Below, one piece after another: positions 1 to 5,565 of a stretch of DNA of 5,565 nucleotides. Under the pieces are notes generated by a model that was not told the DNA's origin, did not search any database, and saw only the letters and a list, made by a program, of their open reading frames with translations. Numbering within the stretch: the first letter of the stretch is position 1; each line of letters opens with the position of its first letter. The translations under genes and the position numbers were made by a program. Source of the stretch: an uncultured Lactobacillus sp. (lineage in GTDB: Bacteria > Bacillota > Bacilli > Lactobacillales > Lactobacillaceae); contig CAMXWI010000068.1 in the NCBI GenBank assembly GCA_947252915.1, forward strand, positions 1 through 5,565, given 5' to 3'.

Positions 1-44
1 GATCCAAACCACGTGAAGTCTATAAGCAAAAAGATGATGAATAA
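1..44 (+). CDS. C-terminal end of an unidentified protein (5' partial)
   Basis: In the frame beginning at base 3 the sequence reads SKPREVYKQKDDE and ends at TAA (42-44). The tail is hydrophilic and charged, as many real C-termini are, and a terminator-like hairpin starts immediately after the stop. That position is the main reason to treat it as a gene end and not chance. Frame 2 stops at 14-16. Frame 1 stays open but runs through the hairpin to a TAA near 82-84, which makes it a poor candidate. Thirteen residues are too few to recognise a family, so no function is proposed. Confidence 0.5.
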   Translation, partial: SKPREVYKQKDDE

Positions 45-77
45 AAAAAGCGCGCCGTTAAAGCGCGCAATTTTTTT
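45..77. terminator. Probable bidirectional intrinsic terminator
   Basis: A GC-only 6-bp stem (GCGCGC at 50-55 and again at 63-68, self-complementary) encloses a 7-nt loop. It has seven A before it and AA plus seven T after it. On the plus strand it gives a hairpin followed by a T tract just after the stop at 42-44. On the minus strand it gives the same for the small gene at 76-195, whose stop codon overlaps the T tract. One element can therefore serve two convergent genes. Confidence 0.8.
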
Positions 78-195
78 AAATTAAGTTTAGTGAAGCCACT
101 GCTCCTAAAATTAATGATCCCAGCATTGCAATTAGCATCAGCCAAACAGCGACCATTGTAATCTTTTGAAAAGTTGATTTCTTCTTTTTTTGCAT
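76..195 (-). CDS. Small single-span membrane peptide, DUF4044-like
   Basis: This 39-codon minus-strand gene starts with ATG at 195-193 and ends with TAA at 78-76. The peptide starts MQKKKKSTFQKITMV and continues with one hydrophobic segment (about residues 13-36, rich in L, A, I and M with one W), ending ASLNLI. A basic N-terminus before a single span predicts a small membrane peptide with its N-terminus inside. A ribosome binding site AAGGA (minus strand, 209-205) lies 9 nt before the ATG, and a hairpin with a T tract follows the stop, so it looks like a complete expressed gene. Size, sequence pattern and position next to a DUF3397-like gene and mraZ match the DUF4044 family as I recall it from lactobacilli. 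The function of that family is unknown. It is divergent from the gene at 323. Confidence 0.8.
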   Translation of the reverse strand: MQKKKKSTFQKITMVAVWLMLIAMLGSLILGAVASLNLI

Positions 196-230
196 CACAT
201 TCAGTCCTTATTAATGTTATGTTAGCTTAC

Positions 231-259
231 AGTTTAATCAATCTGACGATGAAATTCAA
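231..259 (-). promoter_or_regulatory. Candidate minus-strand promoter for the small peptide gene
   Basis: Read on the minus strand, TTGAAT (259-254) is separated by 17 nt from TAAACT (236-231). Each matches four of six bases of the vegetative -35 and -10 consensus. An alternative pair, TTGATT with TAACAT, lies slightly nearer the gene. Some promoter is needed because the gene is divergent from its neighbour, but which pair is used cannot be decided from sequence. Confidence 0.3.
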
Positions 260-277
260 ATCATTCAAGTGAAGATA

Positions 278-286
278 TGGTAATAT
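278..286 (+). promoter_or_regulatory. Candidate extended -10 promoter for the gene at 323
   Basis: TGG followed by TAATAT (281-286) forms an extended -10 element (TGn plus a near-consensus hexamer). No good -35 lies at normal distance; TTCAAA at 255-260 is 20 nt away. Transcription would start near 293, giving a leader of about 30 nt that includes the ribosome binding site. Confidence 0.45.
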
Positions 287-302
287 TGTTGAGTAATAAA
301 TT

Positions 303-312
303 GAGGAAAGGG
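303..312 (+). promoter_or_regulatory. Ribosome binding site supporting a TTG start
   Basis: The purine run GAGGAAAGGG ends 10 nt before the TTG at 323. It is the only good Shine-Dalgarno-like sequence near the start of this reading frame. The first in-frame ATG lies about 60 nt inside the gene, in the first membrane segment, so the site supports the TTG. Confidence 0.6.
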
Positions 313-322
313 AATTACAAAA

Positions 323-682
323 TTGAATTATCAGCGGGTTCTGATTGAAATATTAATAATTATTTGCTACTGGTTTGTTGAAAAAATGTTTTTTATGGTG
401 TTCGTGAGTGCCAAAAATCGGTCACAAGCCAGGATTCACCACCCAAGTATTTGGGCAATTCTTTTTTTAGTCCTAACCTGGTGGAATTTAGGATATTACT
501 ATATTGCTTATCCAATTATCATCATAGCTAGCCTCGGAATCATTTTAGTGCTGAAACAGCTAATTGGGCAACATGAGTTTTTATACCGGATTTTTTGGCC
601 AAGTTTTTGGAATTTAAGCTGTTTACTGATGGTTATTTCATATGTTATATCAATTTTTTGTTATCAACTCCCCACACCATAA
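323..682 (+). CDS. Four-segment integral membrane protein, DUF3397-like
   Basis: This 119-residue protein is very hydrophobic and rich in W, Y, F and I. Four probable membrane segments lie at about residues 5-29, 42-60, 61-78 and 96-114, with a basic loop KNRSQARIHH at 31-40. The start is TTG, supported by a GAGGAAAGGG site upstream. Starting at the internal ATG would cut into the first membrane segment. Size, topology and position directly upstream of mraZ fit the DUF3397 family of Firmicutes, whose function is not established; the assignment rests on recall, not a search. It has its own candidate promoter and a strong terminator after its stop, so it appears to be transcribed apart from the dcw operon. 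Proximity hints at a role in the envelope, but nothing in the sequence shows one. Confidence 0.75.
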   Translation: MNYQRVLIEILIIICYWFVEKMFFMVFVSAKNRSQARIHHPSIWAILFLVLTWWNLGYYYIAYPIIIIASLGIILVLKQLIGQHEFLYRIFWPSFWNLSCLLMVISYVISIFCYQLPTP

Positions 683-704
683 AAGGCTGTCTTACCATCG
701 TTTC

Positions 705-737
705 AAGGCGTCATCCATTTTGGATGATGCCTTTTTT
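705..737 (+). terminator. Strong intrinsic terminator after the DUF3397-like gene
   Basis: A 13-bp stem (705-717 with 721-733, one G-T pair at 710/728) closes a TTT loop and runs into a six-T tract (732-737). It starts 22 nt after the stop at 682. It isolates the upstream gene from mraZ and implies that the dcw operon begins with its own promoter. Confidence 0.9.
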
Positions 738-745
738 GATTTAAA

Positions 746-790
746 TGGGGTAATTTGGGGATGAATGTGGTGGATAGTGGGGGATTGTGG
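746..790 (+). promoter_or_regulatory. Five direct repeats at 10-bp spacing, probable MraZ operator
   Basis: G-rich pentamers recur at exactly 10-bp intervals: TGGGG (746-750), TGGGG (756-760), TGTGG (766-770), AGTGG (776-780) and TGTGG (786-790). They are separated by 5-nt, mostly AT-rich spacers. MraZ is known to bind direct repeats upstream of its own gene; in E. coli these are TGGGN units with 5-nt spacers, the same geometry. The array lies between the upstream terminator and the likely -10 of mraZ, so bound MraZ would cover the -35 region and should repress its own operon. That function is inferred from position and family knowledge. Confidence 0.8.
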
Positions 791-795
791 TAAAC

Positions 796-801
796 TAAAA
801 T
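796..801 (+). promoter_or_regulatory. Candidate -10 of the mraZ (dcw) promoter
   Basis: TAAAAT matches five of six bases of the -10 consensus and lies 27 nt before the mraZ start codon, just after the last repeat box. No clear -35 is visible. The best is TGGATA (771-776) at a long 19-nt spacing, inside the repeat array. TGTAAT at 803-808 is an alternative -10. A weak -35 buried in operator boxes fits a promoter controlled by MraZ. Confidence 0.45.
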
Positions 802-828
802 CTGTAATTAGCAAAGGGGGGATTAGTC

Positions 829-1257
829 ATGTTTATGGGTGAATTTAATCACTCGATTGATAATAAGGGCAGACTAATCATTCCTGCTAAGTTTCGTTCT
901 CAACTTGGAGAACGGTTCGTCATTACTCGGGGGATGGACAAGTGTTTATCTGGTTACTCCATGAATGAATGGGACCAACTAAAGCAGCAATTAGAAAAGC
1001 TGCCGATGACGAAAAAGAATGTTCGACAATTTGTTCGTTTGATTTATTCAGCGGCAATTGAGTGTGAATTTGATCGTCAAGGACGGGTTAACTTATCTAA
1101 AACTCTGATTAACTATGCCAACATTAGTAAAAAGTGTGTAGTAGTCGGTGTGTCGTCCCATTTTGAAATCTGGGATGAAGATGCTTGGCAACAATATAGT
1201 GACCAAGCAGCGGAAGACTTTGACGAGGTGGCTGAAGATATTGATTTTGATTTCTAG
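829..1257 (+). CDS. mraZ: Transcriptional regulator MraZ
   Basis: MraZ is a DNA-binding protein that forms ring-shaped oligomers and regulates the dcw cluster from its first gene. The 142-residue product has the two tandem SpoVT-AbrB-type half-domains of the family, at about residues 5-47 and 76-119. Each carries the family signature: D11-N-K-G-R15 followed by LIIPAKFR, and D82-R-Q-G-R86 followed by VNLSKTL. The N-terminus MFMGEF is the standard one for Firmicutes. A site ending in six G (815-821) stands 7 nt before the ATG, so this start is preferred over the ATG two codons later. The C-terminal tail (residues 127-142) is strongly acidic. The presumed target, five 10-bp-spaced boxes, lies 39-83 nt upstream. 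rsmH follows after 18 nt. Confidence 0.97.
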   Translation: MFMGEFNHSIDNKGRLIIPAKFRSQLGERFVITRGMDKCLSGYSMNEWDQLKQQLEKLPMTKKNVRQFVRLIYSAAIECEFDRQGRVNLSKTLINYANISKKCVVVGVSSHFEIWDEDAWQQYSDQAAEDFDEVAEDIDFDF

Positions 1258-1275
1258 AAGGAGGGAACAAGTCGG

Positions 1276-2217
1276 ATGGAATTTGATCATGTTACCGTAC
1301 TCCTTCATGAAGCAGTTGCTGGTTTAAATGTGCAGCCAGATGGTCAATATGTAGATGCAACATTGGGTGGTGGTGGCCACAGCGGCCTGATTTTATCCAA
1401 ATTGCATGGTGGTCACCTATATGCTTTTGATCAAGATCGAACAGCCATCGAATACAATCAGGAGCATTTAGCAGATTATCTTGCACGCCATCAAGTAACC
1501 TTTATCAAGGATAACTTTAAAAATTTGCAAGTTGACTTGAGTAAACTGGGGGTTACTAAAGTAGATGGAATTGTCTATGATCTCGGCGTTTCATCACCGC
1601 AGTTTGATGATAGACAACGGGGGTTTAGTTATCAATATGATGCTAAGTTAGACATGCGGATGAATCAGGAGCAATCCTTATCAGCGTATGAAGTTGTGAA
1701 TCAATGGCCCTATGACCGGTTAGTAAAGATTTTGTATCGTTATGGGGAAGAAAAATTTGCCAAGTCAATTGCACGGGCAATTGAACGACATCGTGAGAAA
1801 CAACCGATCACTACCACCTTTGAACTAGTGGATGTGATTAAAGAAGCCATTCCGGCGCGGGCACGACGCCACGGCGGTCATCCCGCCAAAAAGACTTTTC
1901 AGGCCATTCGGATTTCGGTGAACAATGAACTGGGTGTTTTGGAAGCTTCATTAGAACAGGCCTTTGAAATGCTCAATGTTGGTGGACGAATTAGTGTCAT
2001 TACTTTCCAGTCTCTGGAGGATCGGTTAGTAAAGACGATGTTTCGTGAACGAATAACCCTTAAAGATGTTCCGGCAGGCTTGCCTGTTATTCCTAAGGAA
2101 CAACAGCCTGACTTTAAACTGGTTAATCGAAAGGCAATTGAGCCGTCACCACAAGAATTGGCAAGTAACCATCGGGCACATAGTGCACATTTACGAGTAA
2201 TTGAAAAAGTGAAATAG
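1276..2217 (+). CDS. rsmH: 16S rRNA (cytosine(1402)-N(4))-methyltransferase RsmH
   Basis: RsmH (older name MraW) uses S-adenosylmethionine to methylate N4 of C1402 in 16S rRNA, near the ribosomal P site, in the cytoplasm. The 313-residue length is normal for the family. The N-terminal [10 protein letters not shown] is typical. The cofactor-binding loop is D27-ATLGGGGHS-36, followed by F51-D-Q-D54 at the second cofactor strand and D102-LGVSSPQFD-111, a highly conserved family block. The C-terminal [12 protein letters not shown] (297-308) corresponds to the conserved N-x-R-x-x-S-A-x-L-R end of the family. The ATG has AAGGAGGG (1258-1265) 10 nt upstream, beginning immediately after the mraZ stop. 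It is the second gene of the operon, and ftsL follows after about 20 nt. Confidence 0.97.
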   Translation: MEFDHVTVLLHEAVAGLNVQPDGQYVDATLGGGGHSGLILSKLHGGHLYAFDQDRTAIEYNQEHLADYLARHQVTFIKDNFKNLQVDLSKLGVTKVDGIVYDLGVSSPQFDDRQRGFSYQYDAKLDMRMNQEQSLSAYEVVNQWPYDRLVKILYRYGEEKFAKSIARAIERHREKQPITTTFELVDVIKEAIPARARRHGGHPAKKTFQAIRISVNNELGVLEASLEQAFEMLNVGGRISVITFQSLEDRLVKTMFRERITLKDVPAGLPVIPKEQQPDFKLVNRKAIEPSPQELASNHRAHSAHLRVIEKVK

Positions 2218-2221
2218 ATTG

Positions 2222-2226
2222 AAGGA
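2222..2226 (+). promoter_or_regulatory. Ribosome binding site that decides the ftsL start
   Basis: AAGGA lies only 2 nt before a possible GTG start (2229), too close to work, but 11 nt before the in-frame ATG at 2238. This favours the ATG, which shortens the protein by three residues. Confidence 0.6.
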
Positions 2227-2237
2227 TAGTGGACAAA

Positions 2238-2600
2238 ATGGATTTTAATACGAATGTTGCCAAAAAATTAACTGAAACACAGCCGCTTCAACAACCCCAG
2301 CAAGCTGCTCAACCACAATACCAACCAGTGGCGATTTCTAAATTTGAATATTTATTGACGGGTTGCTGTGCATTAGTTATTTGTGCAATGATGATTTCAT
2401 TAATTTCGGCTAAAATTAGTGTTAATAATTCACAACGCCACTTGCAAAATATTCAAACTCAAATTAGCAAAGTCAATAATTCCAACATTAGTCAACAACA
2501 GGAAATCGGTGATTTGACCAGTCAAAGTAACTTGCAAAAAATTGCCGCTAAGTATAATCTAAATGATTCAAATACTAATGTAAGGAACGTTAATAAATAA
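2238..2600 (+). CDS. ftsL: Cell division protein FtsL
   Basis: FtsL is a bitopic divisome protein that works with DivIB/FtsQ and DivIC/FtsB to recruit and activate septal peptidoglycan synthesis. The 120-residue product has a cytoplasmic N-terminal region rich in Q and P (about residues 16-30), one membrane segment (about 38-57, beginning YLLTGCCALVICAMM) and an extracellular part with heptad-like Q, N, I and L spacing (about 60-100) that should form a coiled coil. It ends with IAAKYNLNDSNTNVRNV, resembling the family's conserved end. FtsL sequence is poorly conserved, so the call rests on topology, size and its place between rsmH and the pbp2B gene. The ATG at 2238 is preferred over GTG at 2229 on ribosome-site spacing. 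The stop codon overlaps the next start (TAATG), suggesting translational coupling. Confidence 0.9.
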   Translation: MDFNTNVAKKLTETQPLQQPQQAAQPQYQPVAISKFEYLLTGCCALVICAMMISLISAKISVNNSQRHLQNIQTQISKVNNSNISQQQEIGDLTSQSNLQKIAAKYNLNDSNTNVRNVNK

Positions 2601-4750
2601 TGAAATCTCCTGATCAAAAAAAGCGAACGATGAATAATAAAGGACAACGAAACCATAAGCAGTTCGGTAAATGGCTGTGTTTGGTTACCGCTGCGATCTT
2701 TTTATTATTTATCGTTCGTTTTGCATATATTTCAATATTTAAGGATGTTAAAAATCATGACTTATCAACGGCTGCTGTACAACGTTACACACATTCACGG
2801 ATTATTACAGCCCAGCGGGGAAACATTTACGATGATCAAGGAAATCTTTTAGCACGTAATACAAGTAAGTATACGGTCTATGCAGTACTTGATAAGAATC
2901 AAAAGACTATGAGTGGCAAACCACTATATGTCACCAACAAAAAAAGAACTGCAAAGGTTTTGGCAGAGTACCTAGGCATATCAGAAGAGAAAATCTATAA
3001 GGCATTGACGCCAAAGAAAAAACTTTACCAAGTCCAATTTGGGACTGCCGGATCAAACATTTCAGTCAGCAAAATGGAGGAGATTAAAGCCCGTCATTTA
3101 ACAGGAATTAATTTTACTAAAACTCCGGCACGCCAATATCCTGAAGGTGAATTTGCTCGGCAGTTATTAGGTTCAACAGCGGTTAAGACCAATAGTAAAA
3201 CGGGTCAGTCTAAATTAGTTGGCCAGATTGGTTTGGAACAGTATTTTGACAAGCAGTTACGTGGCCGCGATGGGTTAAAGAAATCAGAAAATGATGTTTA
3301 TGGATATCAATTATCAGATTCGCCGCAAAAGGGGCATGCAGTAAAAAATGGTGATAATATTCATTTAACCCTGAATAATGCCGTTCAACATCAACTAGAA
3401 AATTTAGTTAATAGTGCCGATAAGTCTGCTAAGCCTTCTGCAATGACTGCGGTGGTGATGGAAGCTAAGACCGGTAAAATTATTGCAGCCACGCAGCGTC
3501 CAACGATGACTTCAGAGAAACCTGCGTGGACGAATGCCTTAATTCAAGATACATACGAACCTGGTTCAACAATGAAGGTCATTGCACTAGCATCAGCTAT
3601 TAATTCTGGTAACTTTAACCCCAATGCAACCTATAAATCCGGAACTTGGGAAATGGGTGGCGGTAAAATTACGGACTGGAATACGAGTGGTTGGGGTAAT
3701 ATCACTTTTCGTGAAGCCTTCTACCGGTCCAGTAACGTTGGATTTGCCCATATTGAGCAAAATATGGGGGCATCTACTTGGATGAAATATTTAAAACGAT
3801 TTGGCTTTTTAAAGCCCACTAAAGTTTACGGAATGTCTGGTGAATCCTCCGGAACGACAACCTTTAAAGGAGCGCTCGAACAAGCCAATACTTCATTTGG
3901 CCAGGGAATTACCGTCAATACGATGCAGATGATGCAGGCTTTTACGGCCGTTGCTAATAACGGTAAGATGATGCGACCATATATTGTAAAACGGGTAACT
4001 AATAGTAAGGGAAAAACTATTAAGACAGTTAAGCCAAAGCAAGTCGGTAAACCAATCAGTAGTTCTGCTGCTAAAGAGACTCGTAAGTATATGCAGGGGG
4101 TTATTTACGATAAAGTCGGCACTGGGCAACTATATAAAGTTAAGGGTTACCGGATTGCTGGAAAAACTGGAACTGCTCAAATTGGTAGTGCTAATGGTTA
4201 TGAGCAAGGCTCGAATAATTACATTTATTCGTTTGTCGGGTTCGCGCCAGCTAAAAACCCTAAGTATATTCTGTATATCACAATGCGGAAGCCAACGTCG
4301 ACAAACGGTCCTGCAGAAAAGACCATGGCGTCAATTACAACACCGTTAATCAAAACATTACTGGATAAGCAAAAGAGCAAACAAACTAAAAAACAAGGAG
4401 TTGTGAAGGTTGTTAATGTTGTCGGTAAGGATGTCAAGGATGCACAAGATATCCTTACGAAAGACCATCTTCAAGTGACAGTAATTGGTGATGGAAAGAA
4501 GATTCAGCAACAATCGCTGTCTCCAGGAAACGGAGTTGTGATTAATAATCGCATTATCTTAGTAACCAGTGGCAAGATTAAGATGCCAAATATTAATGGC
4601 TGGAGCCAATCTGACGTGAGTCAGCTGGCCCAGTTGTTGAATTTACAAGTTGACTCCTCCGGGAGCGGGTTTGTAACTGATCAAAGCATCAAAGAAAATC
4701 AAACGGTTAAATCTGGTCAACAATTAACCGTTAAGTTTGAAGAGAAATAG
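2600..4750 (+). CDS. pbp2B: Septal peptidoglycan transpeptidase PBP2B (FtsI family) with two PASTA domains
   Basis: This class B penicillin-binding protein forms peptide cross-links in septal peptidoglycan outside the membrane and acts with FtsW and FtsL. The 716-residue chain has a basic cytoplasmic start, one membrane segment (about 25-47), a PBP dimerisation domain (about 65-240, with RGNIYDDQGNLLA at 73-85) and a transpeptidase domain (about 275-590). The catalytic motifs are complete: S323-T-M-K326 with the acylated serine, S377-S-N379 and K522-T-G524. A lysine- and glutamine-rich linker (590-600) leads to two PASTA repeats (about 600-658 and 659-716), which are typical of Gram-positive division PBPs. 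The ATG overlaps the ftsL stop by one base. AAGGA at 2582-2586 is 13 nt away, a long spacing, so coupling to ftsL translation probably matters. mraY follows after 20 nt. Other names for the gene are pbpB and ftsI. Confidence 0.96.
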   Translation: MKSPDQKKRTMNNKGQRNHKQFGKWLCLVTAAIFLLFIVRFAYISIFKDVKNHDLSTAAVQRYTHSRIITAQRGNIYDDQGNLLARNTSKYTVYAVLDKNQKTMSGKPLYVTNKKRTAKVLAEYLGISEEKIYKALTPKKKLYQVQFGTAGSNISVSKMEEIKARHLTGINFTKTPARQYPEGEFARQLLGSTAVKTNSKTGQSKLVGQIGLEQYFDKQLRGRDGLKKSENDVYGYQLSDSPQKGHAVKNGDNIHLTLNNAVQHQLENLVNSADKSAKPSAMTAVVMEAKTGKIIAATQRPTMTSEKPAWTNALIQDTYEPGSTMKVIALASAINSGNFNPNATYKSGTWEMGGGKITDWNTSGWGNITFREAFYRSSNVGFAHIEQNMGASTWMKYLKRFGFLKPTKVYGMSGESSGTTTFKGALEQANTSFGQGITVNTMQMMQAFTAVANNGKMMRPYIVKRVTNSKGKTIKTVKPKQVGKPISSSAAKETRKYMQGVIYDKVGTGQLYKVKGYRIAGKTGTAQIGSANGYEQGSNNYIYSFVGFAPAKNPKYILYITMRKPTSTNGPAEKTMASITTPLIKTLLDKQKSKQTKKQGVVKVVNVVGKDVKDAQDILTKDHLQVTVIGDGKKIQQQSLSPGNGVVINNRIILVTSGKIKMPNINGWSQSDVSQLAQLLNLQVDSSGSGFVTDQSIKENQTVKSGQQLTVKFEEK

Positions 4751-4770
4751 AAAAGATTCGGAGGAAGATA

Positions 4771-5517
4771 ATGATGAGCAAAATTTTATTGAGTGGCCTC
4801 ATCTCATTGGTGATTGCTGGAGGATTAACGTATCTATTAATGCCTTACTTGATTCGCTATTTCCGGGCGAAAAAGGAGGGGCAGCAGATCCGTGAGATTG
4901 GCCCAACCTGGCACGCCAAAAAAGCCGGTACACCGACTATGGGCGGAATTCTATTTATTGCGGCAACGGTGATTGCCATTTTACTGGTGGCCATTTTTAA
5001 TAGATTCCTTTTAACCAACACTATGTGGGCTTTGTTGTTTACGCTCGTGGTGTACGGTCTCATTGGAATGTGGGATGATAGTATTAAGATTTTTCACCAC
5101 CAAAATGAAGGCTTTAAACCTTGGAAAAAATTTTTATGTCAGGTAATTGCTGCCATGGTGTTTGCAGTCATTTATCAACATGAAAACTTCCAAATGGGCT
5201 TTGGAACAAGCTCTATTGGGTGGATCTACGCCTTATTCATTATTTTTTGGATGGTTGGCTTTTCGAATGCAGTTAACCTAACTGATGGATTGGATGGCTT
5301 GGTTACCGGATTGGCGGTTATTTCATTTGGTGCTTACTTTGTCATTGCTTTGTTTCAAAAACAAACTGAGGTTGCAGTCTTTTGCTTGACGATTATTGGT
5401 GCATTGATTGGCTTCTTCCCATTCAATCATAAACCTGCTCAAATTTACATGGGTGATATGGGATCTTTGACCCTAGGCGCGAGTCTAGCTGCTGTCTCAC
5501 TTTTATTACATCATGAA
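4771..5517 (+). CDS. mraY: Phospho-N-acetylmuramoyl-pentapeptide-transferase MraY (3' partial, cut by adapter)
   Basis: MraY moves phospho-MurNAc-pentapeptide from UDP to undecaprenyl phosphate at the inner face of the membrane, giving lipid I. The 249 visible residues are about three quarters of a normal protein of around 320. Seen are the first signature KAGTPTMGG (51-59), the MWDD aspartates (D102, D103), NAVNLTDGLDGL (167-178) and GDMGSL (228-233), all conserved active-site or family blocks, spread over many hydrophobic segments. The histidine-rich loop and last helices are missing. GGAGG (4760-4764) is 6 nt before the first of two adjacent ATGs (4771, 4774), and either could be used. From 5518 the sequence matches a sequencing adapter. 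The frame stays open to the window end, adding a false tail that starts LSLIHISEPTR. Confidence 0.95.
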
Positions 5518-5565
5518 CTGTCTCTTATACACATCTCCGAGCCCACGAGACGGTTGCGAGGATCT
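5518..5565. other. Illumina Nextera (Tn5) adapter contamination
   Basis: Bases 5518-5536 read CTGTCTCTTATACACATCT, the complement of the 19-bp Tn5 mosaic end. Bases 5537-5551 read CCGAGCCCACGAGAC, the rest of the Nextera Read 2 transposase adapter in complement. The next ten bases (5552-5561, GGTTGCGAGG) fit a sample index, and the last four (ATCT) match the start of the flow-cell primer region. This is read-through into a library adapter, not genomic sequence. The exact junction is uncertain by a few bases because the genuine gene may also continue with CTG. Confidence 0.97.

Noticed and set aside
1..6. GATC at the start and end of the window as a possible cloning or ligation scar
   Set aside because: The end bases are explained by the index and adapter, and the start reads on as a plausible coding end; no adapter sequence is seen at the 5' end.
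681..735. Possible competing pairing of AAAAGGC (681-687) with GCCTTTT (729-735), an antiterminator idea
   Set aside because: Seven weak pairs over a long loop cannot compete with the 13-bp terminator stem, and no ligand-binding or leader peptide structure is visible.
816..820. GGGGG in the same 10-bp phase as the operator boxes, as a possible further box
   Set aside because: It is the mraZ ribosome binding site, lies 30 bp beyond the last box with nothing in phase between them, and lacks the leading T.
1093..1308. Minus-strand open frame of 71 codons across the end of mraZ and the start of rsmH
   Set aside because: It is antisense to two clearly conserved genes, lacks a recognisable family and reads like a shadow frame.
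1366..1380. GGTGG-type repeats in rsmH resembling the operator boxes
   Set aside because: They encode the conserved glycine-rich cofactor loop and lack the 10-bp phasing.
1292..1486. Minus-strand open frame of 64 codons inside rsmH, rich in histidine
   Set aside because: The histidines come from the complement of glycine-rich and other rsmH codons; it is a shadow frame.
2630..2632. In-frame ATG as an alternative pbp2B start
   Set aside because: It has no ribosome binding site, whereas ATG 2600 overlaps the ftsL stop in the usual coupled arrangement.
3893..4129. Minus-strand open frame inside pbp2B, with similar ones at 4225-4437 and 4857-5063
   Set aside because: All lie opposite conserved transpeptidase, PASTA or MraY coding sequence and have no support of their own.
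4155..4349. Plus-strand 64-codon frame inside pbp2B
   Set aside because: It lies out of frame over the KTG motif region of a well-supported gene.
5518..5526. Reading CTG TCT CTT as genuine MraY residues after HHE
   Set aside because: MraY proteins may continue similarly, but the match to the adapter is continuous from CTG onward. At most the first few bases could be shared by genome and adapter.

Overview
The window is the head of a division and cell wall (dcw) gene cluster from a low-GC Gram-positive bacterium, almost certainly a member of the Lactobacillaceae. The evidence is the gene order mraZ-rsmH-ftsL-pbp2B-mraY, strong AGGAGG-type ribosome binding sites, AT-leaning sequence, protein sequences that read like lactobacillar homologues, and two small membrane-protein genes just upstream (DUF4044-like and DUF3397-like) that usually flank mraZ in that family. 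The genus cannot be fixed from this sequence alone.

Layout: positions 1-44 hold the last 13 codons of an unidentified plus-strand gene. A hairpin with A/T tracts on both sides (45-77) can terminate transcription in both directions. A 39-residue minus-strand membrane peptide gene (76-195), missed by length-filtered ORF calling, converges on that hairpin. A divergent promoter region (about 196-322) separates it from a plus-strand gene for a 119-residue, four-segment membrane protein that starts with TTG (323-682) and ends at a strong terminator (705-737). The dcw operon then has its own control region (about 741-828). Here five G-rich boxes spaced exactly 10 bp apart form a probable MraZ operator over the promoter.

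From mraZ onward the genes are tightly packed, with gaps of about 20 nt or less and one 1-nt overlap, and there is no internal terminator. They should be one transcript. MraZ is the DNA-binding regulator of the cluster. RsmH methylates 16S rRNA. FtsL and the monofunctional transpeptidase PBP2B (with two C-terminal PASTA repeats) are divisome proteins for septal peptidoglycan synthesis. MraY makes lipid I, the first membrane-bound peptidoglycan precursor. murD, murG, divIB/ftsQ, ftsA and ftsZ would be expected further downstream but lie outside the window.

The last 48 bases (5518-5565) are not genomic. They match the Illumina Nextera Tn5 mosaic end and Read 2 adapter, followed by what looks like a 10-nt index and ATCT. 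mraY is therefore cut off by a library artefact, and the frame stays open through the adapter, which would give a false C-terminal tail. I found no undescribed system. The most useful observations are the adapter contamination, the five-unit 10-bp operator array and the small unlisted membrane peptide.
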